Source: Allacma fusca (lineage: Eukaryota; Arthropoda; Collembola; Symphypleona; Sminthuridae). From it: a stretch of 64,000 nucleotides of DNA. The stretch lies in NCBI GenBank assembly GCA_947179485.1, contig OX359246.1:75481508-75545507 (forward strand), in the 5' to 3' direction. Position numbers and translations under genes: made by a program. The notes beneath the pieces are model-generated. The model did not search any database, was not told the DNA's origin, and saw nothing but the letters and a program-made list of their open reading frames with translations. Positions 31,335 through 44,280 of the stretch are shown in pieces (the stretch's first letter is position 1; every line of letters begins with the position of its first letter).

Positions 31335-33290
31335 TAATATTTTATCGGTAACAAGGATTTTTGAAAGCATGTATGGGTCTAAAACCGAGGATTTGAGCAT
31401 GCAAAATTAGTTGCTTAGAGCACCTGGGAATTATGGATTAGACCAGTGCGTGGAAAGTGGGAAATGTTTTTTGTTGTAATTAAGTATAAAGAAATAAATA
31501 AACTGAGTGTGAACTTATCGTAGAAATTGTGGATCAAATATTTTAATGTGTTATCGGTACTGGTTCGCAACGGTTCGGGATAAACCATTATCAGGTAATT
31601 CGGTTTCGAGGTAGTATCGGTGCCGGGAAAAAACACTTCCCTCTTTTCGGGAAAATAATTTCCCAAACCGAAATTTCGGCTTTACGGACGGTTCCATAGA
31701 TTCAGCTCTGACTTGGGGAGTGAAAACATACTGCGTTTCATTTTTGGAGGAATAAGAGGGCCTTGAAGCTGATGATGTTGTGTATACCAACGGGGTTGGG
31801 GGTAATCTAGGTGATGATTTTTCACCTATTCTCAGAAAAATGAAAGGAGTAAACATGGATAACTGTTAGACTCAGTTTTATTTGTAGGAAATGTTTTTCG
31901 CTGAAAGGCCACTGATACGTTTTATAAACATACGTAAGGTTTACATTAGTTCAAATCTCTGAAAACAATCGCCATTCCGACAACTCTTTTTTATCGCAGG
32001 AATAAATACAAAATCACGACCGTCAATCACAGTACGTTATACAAATAATTCGTTTTTACGATCCCAGTTACTGTCGCCCCTGGTCCTAACAATACTGCAG
32101 TGCTGAGTGTCAACTGTAAACATGCTTGTAACATTACCGGAAGTGTACCAGAGGTTTTGCCAATTGTGGCCATCATTATTTTAGAATTATTTCTGCAAGC
32201 GCCATAATCACACCAAACTTATGATCTCGTAAATCCCCAAAACAGTAGTCAAGAATGGCATCAAAATATATTTAAGTCAAACTGTTGGCCAAAATAAATT
32301 TGGTGTGCCTAAGTGACAAGTTCTCAGTATTATTTGCAAATAATTTGTAGTCATCCGAGTTAATATAGTTCACAGGCGAAGCAACTTGGTCAAAATTTTA
32401 GTATTAAACTTTGTCACAGCGCCTGTGCTCTTTATGAAAGATGTTTCTGGAGTTTTTATTTGTAGCTGTTGATTCAAGGTAATTTTGGAAGCCAAACCTA
32501 TAATATATGCGATTACTATTTTGTAAGCAAAACTACATATGAATTCGATGCTCATAGAAGTTTGTTAGAAATCGTCCCGAAAAGCTTTGAATGTGTTGCT
32601 CAAAGTTATAAAATGCACTTTTAGACAGCATGTGTAGCGTAATATTCGTCATAAAACTATGGAAGTTATTGTAAATATAACTTACTCGAATCAGAGCCAA
32701 TTTTCCCATATTACTGACGTTAAAAGTTTATTGTTTAATAATATTAGGCTCTGCAAAAACAGCAATTGCTATTTTGCGTTTGTCCGCGAACAAGAAGCCT
32801 AAATATGACGGCCCAGATCTAAGGTTTCCCCACCGGTAATCATTTTTCTGTTTTATTATTCCCCTATTCTTCCTTTAAAATTTGTTTTTCGCACGAACAA
32901 TCCGACCAATTTCATTCAATAACTGTCACGAGATTTCGACACAAACAATGATCAAAAAAAAATTGAACGACATCTGTCAAATAGCTTTTGTCTCTTTTGC
33001 TATGATGACGTTTACAGGGGAGGGAGAGGTCACGGAAAAATAACTTTGGGATGACGATAGGGGTTAGGGTCCAAAAATCGTGAAAAAATGAAACGCAATA
33101 TGTGCACACTTAATTGTAGAAAAATTATCATTTTATTTAAATAAAACATGATTTTGTCTTTGAAAATCAACGAATCAAAGCAAAACGATAACAACGATTT
33201 CATTCAAAACAAATCTACATTGAAAATCAAATTTAGTTTCACTTAACCTGTTTAAACCTGTTTTTAAAGTGTAAACAAGTTAAATCCAAA
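31335..33290. other. Unassigned DNA
   Basis: At 31550-31700 the DNA is rich in GGTTCGGGA/TTTCGG words that look like a degenerate transposon. The overlapping minus-strand open frame (31551-31856, with FSRKEGSVFSRHRYYLETE) follows those words and has no recognised domain. The rest is AT-rich and without supported genes. Confidence 0.45.
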
Positions 33291-33291
33291 A

Positions 33292-36200
33292 GTATTATTA
33301 TTATTAGTCTTTATTAATCATCGTGTCAAAGGAGTCAATATAAATATTGGTTTTCACCCCTGACACTCGTTCAAGCACATACATAGTCAATACAATCAAC
33401 AATACATACCGGATCAAAATACAAAATACCTATGATGCACACCACCACTCACATAACTTGCTCATTACGTGAAGATAATATGTGTTCAACCAGCATTTTA
33501 TGAAATATACCGTAAAAACGGTCACGGCAACGAAGAGTACAAGGCAGGTCATTCCATATTTTTACAGAGATACAATACATTCTTTTGGGAAATGGCTAAT
33601 TTTAGTAGTGGTTGAGTTAATTCAATATGTTTTGAGGATCTAAGCCGAGCCGAACCTAACTTAGCAATTATCAGACCATTTATATAGTTAACACAGTGTC
33701 CATAATGTAATATCGATTATGTAAACTTGCTACTGTAGTAGACAATACTTTCAGGTATAGTCAGAACACTGAAATATTCATATACATATGACAGAGACTG
33801 GGATCGCTTAGGCTTACAGCTATTAGTGTACAGAGTCAAGAGGAAGCGATCAAGTTTACATTGTATGATGTCTATTTTGGATTTACATACTTTAGAATAG
33901 ACCAGGATACAATATCCTATATGGGAGAATACAAATGCATTAACCAACATGCATAGCGTATTATGATTAAGGCAACGACGTACTCTTAAAACAGCTCCCA
34001 TTGATTTTGAGACCTTATGTAGTACATGGTCACAGTGTTCTTTAAAGCTCAACTTGTCGTCAATGGTTACACCTAGATACTTAAATGACCATACTCTGGA
34101 TATTTCCTCTCCATTTACATAAAGTTGGCAGTCAGTTTCTACATTAGTCTTAGATTTGTTAAAAATTACATACATAGTTTCAGCAGTATTTATGGACAAG
34201 GAATTATCATTCATCCACCTCTGTACCTTATTTAACCATACTTGCATATTAGTGAAAAGGTTGGATATACAAGTATCATACATAAACATAACCAAGTCAT
34301 CAGCATAGGCTACATAGTCAATTGTCAGAACATTACTAATATCTTAGGAGAATAGAATAAATAGGTACGGACCAAGAATTGAACCCTGTGGGACTCCATT
34401 TAAATCATCATACTCCTGTGACAGTGTATCATTGATAAAAATTTTAAATTTCCTGTAGGTGAGATAGTCAGATAATACTTTCAAAAGTCTTTCATTGCAA
34501 TCAAAGTTTGTACGTATTTTACGTAGAAGGAGCAGTCTTGACACAGAGTTAAACGCTTTCCTTAGATCTATAAATACAGCAAGCACCTTTACAACAGGTA
34601 TCCCCAAATACGTACATAACTTATGCATAAACACCAGCACAGCAGTAAAGCATGAGCGACCACGACGAAAACCATGCTGATTCTCATCGAGCTTCTTATC
34701 ACACTCAGAAACTAGACGTTTGCATATTACCTTTTCAAATAGTTTTTCAGTAAAGGGAGACTATGAATTGGACGAAAGGAATCGGCACAGGACTTACTTC
34801 TTTTGCCTTTATATATTGGTGTTACAGTCGCTGACTTAAAATGTCTAGGTATAGTACATGTCATTAGGATCAGATTAAAAAGTAATAACACTGTAGTCAC
34901 AATAGAGACTTTACAGAAGATTTTGCGGTTGATAACGTCATACTTATTACATTATTATTACATTTGCGTTTCAGATTATGTACCGCAGACCATATTTCAT
35001 CTGGTGAAATTGGAGTAAACTCAATAGTACTATCTAGTTGGCACTTAAAAGATACAATGTCATTATCTACATAATCACAAGACACTGTGAATGAGGATGC
35101 AAGCGTGTCACATATTTCCCTAAAGGAAGAGATATTCTTATTATTAGTACCACATAAATTATCTATTTGAGTACATACATTTCTTTCAACACCCATAGCC
35201 TCATCCACAATTCTCCATATACCATTGGAAGAGGTATTCCTATTGATTTGGGTGCTAAAGTAGTTTCTTTTTGCTCAAGTTCAACTTTAACTCTAGAACG
35301 CAACTCCTTATATTTACTCCACATATGCGTACATTTATTCATGCATGCTAGTCGCTTGGTCTTATCTCTATCCTTAATGAGAAGCCTTATATCGGCATTT
35401 ACCCATGACTTCGTATAAGATTTAACACGTTTCTTTCTAACTGTAGCAAATTCATCTAAAAGAACACGTACGGTGGTTGATATAACATTATACACAAAGT
35501 CAACATCATATTTGTCATTCATAAGGAAATTCCAGTCAATTTTGCATAGTTCCGTATTAATCAAGTTCCAATCTATACCAGTAAGATCACGATATACAAT
35601 CTCCTTCACTACATGTGCAGAGGGTTTCTTAAAGCTGTAATTGAAACAAACATAGTCGTGGTCGGACAATCCTGTAGTATAACTACTCCACTCTATACAT
35701 AATGCAGCTGGTATATAAAGGTGATCTATAAGAGAACTTGACGAGCGTTTACCAACGGTCCTTCGAGTTGAACATTAATAATTTGTTTAAAGCTATACAT
35801 ACTTAAACATGACAGTAACCTAATAGTATCAACTGTAGTATTTGACAGATCCATATTGATATCACCTGTTATAATGCATGCATATTTAAGTTTAGAAATC
35901 TTATCAAACAGATTATTCAAGAATACCAGAAACTTTTCAACTTAGCTCGACGGGGGTCTATAGATAGCTACTATCAATATTGACTGGAATTCTGTGAGGC
36001 CAATTTTACAGGCAATGAGTTCAACATCCGAGTTAAACAACTCTACATTCAAATCAAGAATTTTATACCGAACTCTTTTATGCACATACATCAACAAACC
36101 ACCACCTTTCTTCCCATTACTTCTGCTCTTAATAACAGTGCTATAGCCTTGTATGTTGTACAAATTCAAATTCGTTTTATCATTAAAAAAGGTTTCGACA

Positions 36201-36600
36201 AATGCAGCAACATCAATGGTCTTTTCACACACCAAAACCTTTATCTCATCAATCTTGTGCACACTATAATTATTAATATTAAGAAATAACATATGTACCG
36301 ACTTACGGGCTAAATTATGTACCTTATATGCAGTACCATGGGCATCCTTGACGCTATCATTCAAACAGTTAGAACTTAATGCACTTAGATCAAAAATAGA
36401 GCCTACATCTTGAGCATTCACACAAGACTTACACATCCACAAATCAACATTAATTGATCTAAATACAGCAAGGCTCATATCAATGCATTTCCTATGGTAC
36501 ATGCAAGCACATCTACTACACTTAAGAACAACACATTTTTCCTCAATTTCAAATTACAATGGGAGCACAAATTCGACACTAACGGCATAACTGTAAATTT
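33292..36600 (-). mobile_element. LINE-A copy 2, near full length
   Basis: The 3' end is on the left with a (TAATAATAATA) tail after GATTAATAAAGAC, matching the 3' end of copy 3 (63213). The 5' end near 36600 includes the PHD finger. Coding blocks appear in the order PHD, endonuclease, linker, RT, C-terminus, with about five frame breaks. Target duplications were not resolved. Confidence 0.87.
33717..36580 (-). pseudogene. LINE-A copy 2 coding region: PHD, endonuclease, RT
   Basis: PHD finger: LCSHCNLKL, then after one frameshift CSRCACMYHRKCIDM and LWMCKSC, giving the full C4HC3 ligand set. Endonuclease: VHKIDEIKVLVCEKTIDVAA, FVETFFND, GGGLLMYVHKRVRY, IVAIYRPPSS, CIITGDINMDLS (GDIN) and SDHDYVCFNYSF. 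Linker: WVNADIRLLIKDRDKTKRL. RT: GFRRGRSC-like, KVLAVFIDLRKAFNSV, LNGVPQGSILGPYLFIL, VAYADDLVMF with the catalytic Asp pair, FNKSKTNVET, FKYLGVTIDDKLSFKEHC, then SYVYEYFSVLTIPE. The ORF is broken near 34340, 34745, 34905, 35725, 35925 and 36530, so it is inactive. GDIN and YADD show that it came from an active lineage. Confidence 0.87.
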
Positions 36601-36686
36601 TGCGAATTAAATACACTGCTAATTTACACACACAAACAAATAAGCTATATATGTCCGCCAATGAAGCAAATGTTAGCACGCCTTTT

Positions 36687-36866
36687 GATTAGAGGTGGAC
36701 TCACAGCGAGTCATGACATTACGGGTGTCAGGAGCCCAGCTGCCCTTACAGTTCGAGTAATGTCCAATTACTCGTAGCTTTAATGGAAGCCAGGTACCAT
36801 GCTGTCAGACAGCTAACTAATGCTCCTCTCAGCTCAGCAGTCTGAGAGAGAAATGAAGGTGGGATT
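36687..36866 (+). mobile_element. SINE-like repeat, copy 2
   Basis: It is a shorter relative of 30960-31331: GACATTACGGGTGTCAGG, CCCTTACAG, TCCAATTACTCGT, then CCTCTCAGCTCAGCAGTCTG. It lies just upstream of LINE-A copy 2. Confidence 0.5.
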
Positions 36867-36869
36867 CAT

Positions 36870-38165
36870 GGAAAGAATCTCCAGCTTCCATGTCTTTACA
36901 AAAACCAGCTCGCATTACATCCAGAAGATGTACGAATGAGTAATATTGGTTTGTAAATTCCGAATGTAATTTTTAAGGCTGCACAAAACGTTATATAATA
37001 AATAACTGAGTTTAATTTAAAAAATGAAACAACAAAGAATCGTCCGTACATTCAAATCCAATCTGAAATTCAAAACAAGTATCAATACGAAGGATAATTT
37101 ATGCCGAATTAAAAAGCAAAATTTGAACATATAGTATCGTATTTCTAAATTTTTCAATTCTCGTACATTAAAATCTCCTTTTCTAAAATGAAAATATTCG
37201 AATACAGCAACAATAGTAATTAATGCATGCATTTTTGTGTTGGATTTTATATGCATTTACTGACTGACGGAAGCATTGTATTGAACTGTGTAAAAACAAA
37301 ATGCTAACGGACACTTTCAACACAATAATATATATTTTAACTGAATAAACGCAATGTAAACGTAGATAAAATGAGCGCACTCATGAGTGTGTGGCTGAGT
37401 GCATAAATATTGTTGTTGCGCGCATGAGCGTGAGGAAGATTGCAATATGTATACAATATATTGGGATAGCGTGAGGTGAGTTTGAGCGAAATTAAAATGT
37501 GCATCTCTTTTCACTAAGATCTTTTTGCCTTCTCACCGACTAAATCGTATTTTAAGTGCTAAGCACTGGCAGTATATTGTATTTATGTTGTCGTGAGGCC
37601 AAGGCAGAGTCCTTACAGTTTAGAGTAGACACTCAAGAGTTTGAGCGAAAGTTCCAACAAAAGCTGACGTGAGACAATAGATGACACGGAGTGCGACCAG
37701 ATTTAGATACATACCTCGTTAGTTAAGGGCAAGAGGTTCAAAACTGTTCATCTATTGATTCTCAAATCAGAATAGTTAAGTGAGTTTTCGAAACAAAAGA
37801 TGGTCGGATTTTTGCGGAATAAGGGAAGATTCGTCTCAAGAAAAAACATGTTCTTGCAAAAAAAATTATCATATGAGAATGATTTTTTGAAAACAAATAT
37901 TTCCAAAATTCCATTCCAAAATTCGAATCCCAAACATTACATTTTGAAAACCAAATTCTTTTCAGAATAATTTCTTTTCCAATACATTTACTTGGTTATA
38001 TAATATACGTTTAAGTAGACAAAACATGTTATTCAACAGCATGAATGCAAATTGCGTATATATGGTTCACATGTTTATAGGAAAATGCGTGCAGTAAACA
38101 TTTAATATTACTTATTTTCAAGGCAATTTGGTTCTCTTATGATTCGTAGAATAAAGGTGTCGCCG
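36870..38165. other. AT-rich stretch, nothing recognised
   Basis: No convincing gene. Short frames on the minus strand overlap one another in different frames. A GAGCG/GCGCAC-rich patch lies at 37370-37460. Confidence 0.5.
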
Positions 38166-38170
38166 GATTT

Positions 38171-38500
38171 TCAAGTCTCATCGACAGCCGCTTGGTACAA
38201 CGGATTATACGTTGAGTCACACATGCTGTGCTCCCGAGGAGCTTCAGGACACTTGCAACAACACAGGTAAAATAATTGATTATACGTTTCCATCCCATGG
38301 CTCCGCCAGAGGTTATTCATTTGAATCAGATGACACAACAGATTCATTATCTTCTTCTTCTTCACCTTCTTCGTCATCATCATCATCAGGTTCCTCTACA
38401 TGGTTATGTAAGACGGGTGCAACAACCACGCTTTCTTCTTCATCCTCCGAGTTAGAAACGTTCTCATATTTTCAATTATCTCGTACTACTACGGAATTTT
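38171..38500 (-). pseudogene. Acidic coding-like fragment with frameshift
   Basis: From about 38480 downward the minus strand reads NVSNSEDEEESVVVAPVL, then a D/E run encoded by a GAT/GAA simple repeat, then EDNESVVSSDSNE and a stop. In another frame it continues with QLFYLCCCKCPEAPREHS. Acidic linkers of this sort occur in nuclear proteins and some transposases, but no domain is recognised. The plus-strand reading of the same repeat is a Ser run and is considered the shadow. The simple repeat makes either reading unreliable. Confidence 0.25.
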
Positions 38501-38519
38501 CATTTACGTAATAAAATGC

Positions 38520-39460
38520 ATCCAAAATCAACGTACACGACAGGGAACCGGCAAAGCATGTGGCAACAAGGTAATGGTTCAGTATTGCGAAAGTGGTGAG
38601 GAACGAACAGGAACGATGAGGTACAGCTAGTAATTTGTGCAGGCGAGGAATAAAGTTGAGGAATTTTTTATTAAATATAAACAAGGACACAAACTAGGTT
38701 ATTAAATACCAATAATAGGATAATTTCGCAATAATACAATTACAATATTTTCTTAGATTAGAAACACAGGTGAAGTTTATAATTAAAATTAATCTTATGA
38801 ATCGGAGAAAACTTCAAAGGGTGAAAATGGAGAAAAGTCAGAGAAAGATAACGCGTGATGTTGTTTCGTCGGTGATTCGTAAGAGAGTCCCCCCTTCCTA
38901 TTCTGAATGATCTTACCATATAATTATTTAACCAATCATTTCATTTTATAACAACAATAATAATTCAACAATAAATAAACAAGTACAATTATAATTCAAC
39001 AGTAAAATAAGTAGCGTAGCTATGGTGAATTACAACGTGATTTACAGTATTCAGTCCATTCCCGAGGACCCCGTTGAGAACTGTTTGGTATGGTTTCATA
39101 CAAATCAAGGGTGCTATAAGTGTTTCAGGGACATGTTACCATTAAAGGATTTAAGATTGCATTTAGAGTGAAACTCGAGTATTCATACATTTAATGTTGC
39201 GGCAGCCCGAGCATATGCTAGATCTGAAAGATAGCGAATAGGCGCCAATACCGTTCCACCAACGTTAATGTCTCCAGAGGTTGCTCAAAATGATCAGACG
39301 CATAACTCAAATCAGTTTGCCAACCATTTCACCCCTTTGCACCACACTCCAGAATTTCTCCTGTTTTTGGCGGACACTGGCAATGTGCTACACCCATTGC
39401 ATCCTGGAATCACGATAATAATAAAGACACGTCTTCTGTAGACATTAACCTACATGTTCC
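38520..39460. other. Unassigned DNA with a short open frame
   Basis: An open plus-strand reading near 39235-39440 (VPPTLMSPEVAQNDQTHNSN and following residues) has protein-like composition but no recognisable motif. Otherwise the DNA is AT-rich. Confidence 0.35.
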
Positions 39461-39464
39461 CAGA

Positions 39465-39653
39465 ATGACTGGAAACTGGTCTGTTGGTAGTCAGACTAGC
39501 CTTTCAGCAAGGAATTGGAAAACATTTAAGAATATCCATGGTGAGGACATTGCAGCAAGGCAAAAGTCAAATTCAGAGTACTTTCAACATGTCCCAACTC
39601 CCAGATATTTAAATGTAGCTAGCTCAAAGCATATTGGCAGAAAGCAGTGCTGA
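39465..39653 (+). CDS. Hypothetical 62-codon open frame
   Basis: It runs ATG to stop and is polar, with mixed composition (MTGNWSVGSQTSLSARNWKT at the start). It directly follows another short open reading in a different frame (39235-39440), so the two could be parts of one decayed coding sequence. No domain is recognised. Confidence 0.2.
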   Translation: MTGNWSVGSQTSLSARNWKTFKNIHGEDIAARQKSNSEYFQHVPTPRYLNVASSKHIGRKQC

Positions 39654-39664
39654 CCTAGTATAGT

Positions 39665-39840
39665 GCGACTAGACTAGGAAACTAGGGAATTGAATAGAAT
39701 AGCCCAGATGTAGGAGCAAATTGAATAGACTAGACTTGAATAGCCTTACTGCAAATTAAAAAGGAATAGAATAGACTAGAATAGTCAGAATGTTAACATA
39801 GAGGGAATAGACTAGAATTGACTAGTGCGATAACACTATT
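39665..39840. repeat. AATAGACTAG irregular simple repeat
   Basis: Words such as AATAGACTAGA, TTGAATAG and GACTAGACT recur without fixed period. A short piece of the same repeat occurs at 41638-41660 (AATAGAATTGACTAGACTAG). Confidence 0.55.
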
Positions 39841-40204
39841 CCCTCGTCTAAGGAGGATTTTGAGTCTTTCAACTGCACTATGGGCACAATCAAACATATG
39901 ACTAAAATTTGCGTTTATCAAGTAGGAATCTGTTTCCTATTTTGTCAGTTCTGCCTACTTATGTAATGTATGTCAGAAACATATTGTGGTGTTGTAGTTT
40001 CTTTTTATATGAAAATTCACACACTTGCCATTTCATTAAATACTTAGTTATCATTTATTATGGCACTTTTAGCCAAATTATCCTTATTACTAATTTATCC
40101 GAGTTTCATCCTGATCCCCTTACACCCTTTGATTTAACCAGAACTTTAACAAAAAACTAGATTTTCGTTACACGATCGGAAATTGGGGATTTCAAAACTG
40201 ATGT

Positions 40205-40500
40205 GTGGCGGTAACAAAAGACAAGATTTTTAATATTAATATCCCCCAAAACGGGGAGAAATCCTATCACATGTGCGAAACTTATTTCACGATTAAAGCT
40301 GATCTGTCGCCAATCGCCATTAAAACCACATCAGGTTCTTGCACGCCAGCAGTAATTTTCAAAAAAGATCTAAACTTAACAATCCTCCGTCGCATTTTTC
40401 TAAACCAAAGACGAAAAAATTGAGTAACGCAGATCCCAAGCCACAGCCGGATGAATCAAACCTTGTCACGGAACAAGGTGCTACTCCCAGTACTTCAACC
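40205..40500 (+). pseudogene. Possible THAP-like fragment, cut by MITE-3
   Basis: The reading YHMCETYFTIKADLSP, then GSCTPAVIF, resembles the second half of a THAP zinc-binding module (C...HF..D.......AVPTIF), with Tyr-Phe in the place of His-Phe. A Lys/Pro/Ser-rich tail in a second frame ends at ATPSTSTVE, where the GTCCC-rich element begins at 40501. THAP domains occur in P-element transposases and host transcription factors. The first Cys-x-x-Cys half was not found, so this is tentative. Confidence 0.25.
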
Positions 40501-41495
40501 GTAGAGCTTCTATTGGGGACAAAATTCCTGTCCCGTCCCCGTCCCTTCCCGATATGTTTTCAAAAACATTTGTCCCCAGTCCCGTTCCGACAATCGGGAC
40601 ACGATGAAAATAATCATATCCCCGTCCCGTCTACAAAAATTAAAAAAACTTTGTCCCCGGTCCCGAAAGTCGGGACATGGGAACAAAAACCATGTCCCCG
40701 TCCCGTCCACAAAAATTTCAAAAAACGTTGTCCCCGGTCCCGAAAATCGGGGCATATGAACAAAATACCAGTCATGTCCAGATAATTACTAAAAACACTT
40801 GTCCACATTCCCATACCAAAAATTGGAACACGAGGAAAATTCGCACAAAAACAATTCGTACCAAAAACAAAAAACACTTCTATAGAATCATAGTTCCAAG
40901 ATTCCTCCTTAAGACAGCTTTAATTTAAGCCATATTCCACATTTCAACAATTATTAGTTATATTCCTGTTCTATTTTGGCCACCAAAATTATTCCAACAC
41001 TCAAGTTTCGAATCCCTTTTCAAATAATGTATATGATTACTTACGTTCAATTATGATGTAAATATATATATTTATATAATTACATATAACTTGTTTTTAT
41101 TCACTCTAATGCCAAAATCTAATAATCCTAATCATAAAACCATTATGAAGTACCAGTCATTTTTTAGCAATAAGCTTCATTTTCTACAACCTAAAATCGA
41201 ATGTTTAACAATTGGGGAAATAGTGCTCACAGAATAGTTTACTCATGAGTATTAAAAGCTGGAACGTTATCCTTGTTCTGCTATGCTTGCTCGTCACGTT
41301 ATACATACGACCAAAAAGCATGTCCCGTCCCGAATACAGTGGGGACAATGTTTTGGCCCCATCCCTTCCCGAATATAATGGGAACAATTTTTTTGGCGCC
41401 CGCCCCGTCCCGAATTTAATGGGGAAAAGGGGTGCGTCCCGGCCCGGTCCGTCCAGTGTCCCGGCGGAACGTCCCTGTCATCGGTAGAAGCTCTG
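40501..41495. mobile_element. MITE-3: GTCCCCGTCCCG-rich element (about 995 bp)
   Basis: Its ends are TAGAGCTTCTATTGGGGAC and, reverse-complemented, CAGAGCTTCTACCGATGACAG. CTTCAACC (40493-40500) and CTTCAACG (41496-41503) fit an 8-bp hAT-type duplication with one difference. Both terminal regions consist of diverged copies of TTGTCCCCGGTCCCG...GTCGGGAC words (40510-40800; 41315-41470), and the centre is AT-rich. The Pro/Arg/Lys-rich open frames on both strands over the word arrays are by-products of the repeat. Confidence 0.65.
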
Positions 41496-41503
41496 CTTCA
41501 ACG

Positions 41504-42940
41504 ATCTCAGGCTCATCGAAATAACTTCAATTAAATATTCTAAGTTAAGTTCCTTCAAAAACCAGACTCCGAATCGGAACTATCAGCTTAGTGCTGTTTC
41601 CAAATCAGCTACCTGGGTATAGATTGAGTACGTGGTGGAATAGAATTGACTAGACTAGTGAGTGAACGGGCAGCACTGGCGGAAAGACCTGTGGACATGT
41701 CCAATTCAGGTTTCTTCCACCCCTGGATAGTTACCATCCTAGCATGTTTGCATATGACTGGCGTCTCAATGGAGTCATCAAAAAAAATCACATGCAAAGA
41801 CGCGGTGTACACTTACCAAGGAAGACGAACTTGCCATAGGCCTTGTATTTGCCAAAAAGACCAGGATAAGGAAACAACCTCAGGAAAGGGCGTCAGGTAT
41901 AACTTGCTGCTCCTGGAAAGAACAGTTTGTAAAAAAACATATTTATTTTCATTAGGATAACACAGACCTAAAATCCTGCCATGGCCTACGGGCCGAAAAG
42001 GCGCATCGCCGGGACCTAAAGTGCGGGGCAGTCCGATTGTGATTAACCAAGATCGCATTTATTTCAAAAACTATCGGGTTGCATTTTACACATCCACTCA
42101 TCTATATATTTTTCTCCAACAAAATTATTTTTCAAAATTTCACAGGACACGGATAAATATCCCTTGACGTGTTTGATGTATTTATTTTCAAACAATCGCA
42201 AATAGTCAAAATGCGTTTTAATATTCTATATGTACTCTGTGCATATTTAAAGTTTGTTAATCGCATCACAACTATGGTTTGTCAGGAAGTTACAGTTTAT
42301 TTTGAAATACAAGTTTAGGCACTATTTAACAAAATTTACAACCATTTTTTAAAATTCTAAAAACTGACGCATTCGAGTCAATATGCATTAGCTTTTTAAG
42401 AATTGCCTTCGAAAACATATTAGATCCATTAATTTTGTGTGTTTTTACAATGAACTATTTTGACCATGCATACCTTTTAACCCAATTTTACAAAACCAAA
42501 TCAAGCAATTTTTTAAAATTATGGATCGTGTCGATTTCATGCCTGTTAGTATGGCCTAGCATGACTGATAGTCGAAAATTTTTTGATGCATTTGTTTTAC
42601 GATTTTCGCCAAAAAACAAGTTTGGCAATGTTCTCCTTTTACATTACTTGACAAAACAATTTTCTAGAATTATCAATACTGTTGCTTTTGTCTACAGTTG
42701 CATCAGCTTTTAATAATCTTCGGTTGAGATAATTATCGATCCATTTTTTCACGAGTTTTGATTAGTTTATTTTATCTGTATTTAAGATTCTATAAAGTCC
42801 ACCTCCACGAATTAAATATGTTGAAATACGCTGGTCGCTATTCGGTCTTTAAGTTGCGCAGTTTTCTCTTACTTTTACAACTCGTGTTTGTAAACGCAAC
42901 AGTTTAATGTGCACAATGTGGATGAATATCGTAAATTTTG
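41504..42940. other. Unassigned DNA
   Basis: A 104-codon plus-strand frame at 41646-41960 has some His/Cys content (ending CHRPCICQKDQDKE) but no recognised domain. Beyond 42060 the DNA is AT-rich with no supported gene. Confidence 0.4.
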
Positions 42941-42944
42941 CAGG

Positions 42945-43250
42945 CGTTACTGATTAGCAAAATAGTACGAAAATACAGTATTTCGAGAGATGCCGCTCAC
43001 ACTGTGGCCCTGGGTATGTTTTATGTGTTTGCCAAATTCCAAGTTAGGGTATAATATAGCCGAGGTTGGGTTAAAATAAAAGCAACAGTGTGGAACAGAG
43101 TGGATAAATATACTTAAAAAATTTTGCATTCGCCGGAGATTAGCAAAACATGGTCAACAATCTAGTTTTCGGAGCGTCGATTGACCAAATGCGGCCCTCG
43201 GCATGTTTTATGTATTTGCCAAGTCCTAGGTTAGGTTCCAGGTTTTCGTA
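42945..43250. repeat. Degenerate tandem repeat, about 187-bp period
   Basis: GGCCCTGGGTATGTTTTATG followed by TTTGCCAAATTCCAAGTTAGG (43006 on) recurs as GGCCCTCGGCATGTTTTATG followed by TTTGCCAAGTCCTAGGTTAGG (43193 on). GATTAGCAAAA precedes both. Two diverged units are visible. Confidence 0.6.
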
Positions 43251-44280
43251 AAGCTGAGGTCGGGATAATTTAGTTGCATTATAGAGGCTGAGAAACTTTA
43301 CATATACACTCAGCGGGGTTGTGTGATCATTAGTTGGTAAAGAAGACGCTTATTTATCTACAAATTGCACAACAACATCTGACCCGAATAGTTTAGATAT
43401 CAGTTTTCATGGTCTGTAGTGTTGTCCTAATTTTTGTTTTTTTGTAAAAATAATTCATGTTTGTTTATGCTTTCTTCATTGATGTTCTACAGTTTCTTAT
43501 TACACAGTGGATGTTTCTGATCTAAAGACATTACTGCATAAAAGTTGGTTAAATCGCAAATTGACCCCTAAAATGACATTAATTATGAGATTACAACGAC
43601 ACCAAAGTTTTTGTGGAATACAACGTTTTGACCCTTGGCACGTCATAATCGATTTTCGACAATGTGTAACGTAACCAGAAAATGTTTTGAAAATTAGCAT
43701 GGCCCAAAAGTTAAAGAGCGTGGCTATATCCCACATGATATCAAAAATTCCTTTTTTAGGATACATGCTGTTTTTACTCTTGAAATCCTTTTTATGCTTA
43801 TTTTGGGCTCATCTTCATTTAGATTACTCAGTTTACTTTGTGGTATGTCAATTTCTTCAAGTATCTATGACATGAAAAGTATTCATATTAGATGATAAAA
43901 GTGGAGTGTTTTATTTTCCTCTATTTAGTTGCTTCCACCGCCATTTTGTAGGAAAATTTCGTTTCTGTTCACAGCTCATCATTTTCACAGCACTAAGATG
44001 ATTTAGTAAAATATCCATGACATGAAAACATTGTCTTCAAAATTTATACGAATTTAATTTTTTTGGTTCAAAGAAATTAATGCGATAAATTCAAATGTCC
44101 ATAAGAATGTAATATGTTAAATGTTTTCGTTTTCTAATAGAAAAGAGCTCACATAACCTTGTCAAAATGATTAATCAAACCCCATTAACATAACTGCGAC
44201 TACTAACGTTGGACCTATTAATTTCGATACCTAATAAAACTAAATAATTTGTATTTATAGTTTTGCACTGTTCTTGGGTG
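43251..44280. other. AT-rich stretch, nothing recognised
   Basis: Short overlapping frames on both strands (43500-43875) show no recognisable features. Confidence 0.5.

Noticed and set aside
31551-31856. 101-codon minus-strand frame as a gene
   Set aside because: It coincides with GGTTCGGGA/TTTCGG word repeats and has no domain; probably repeat-derived.
38212-38511. Ser-run plus-strand frame
   Set aside because: It is the reverse reading of a GAT/GAA simple repeat; the acidic minus-strand reading is at least as plausible.
40339-41487. Pro/Arg-rich frames over the GTCCC words on both strands
   Set aside because: They are forced by the repeated words of MITE-3 and occur on both strands alike.
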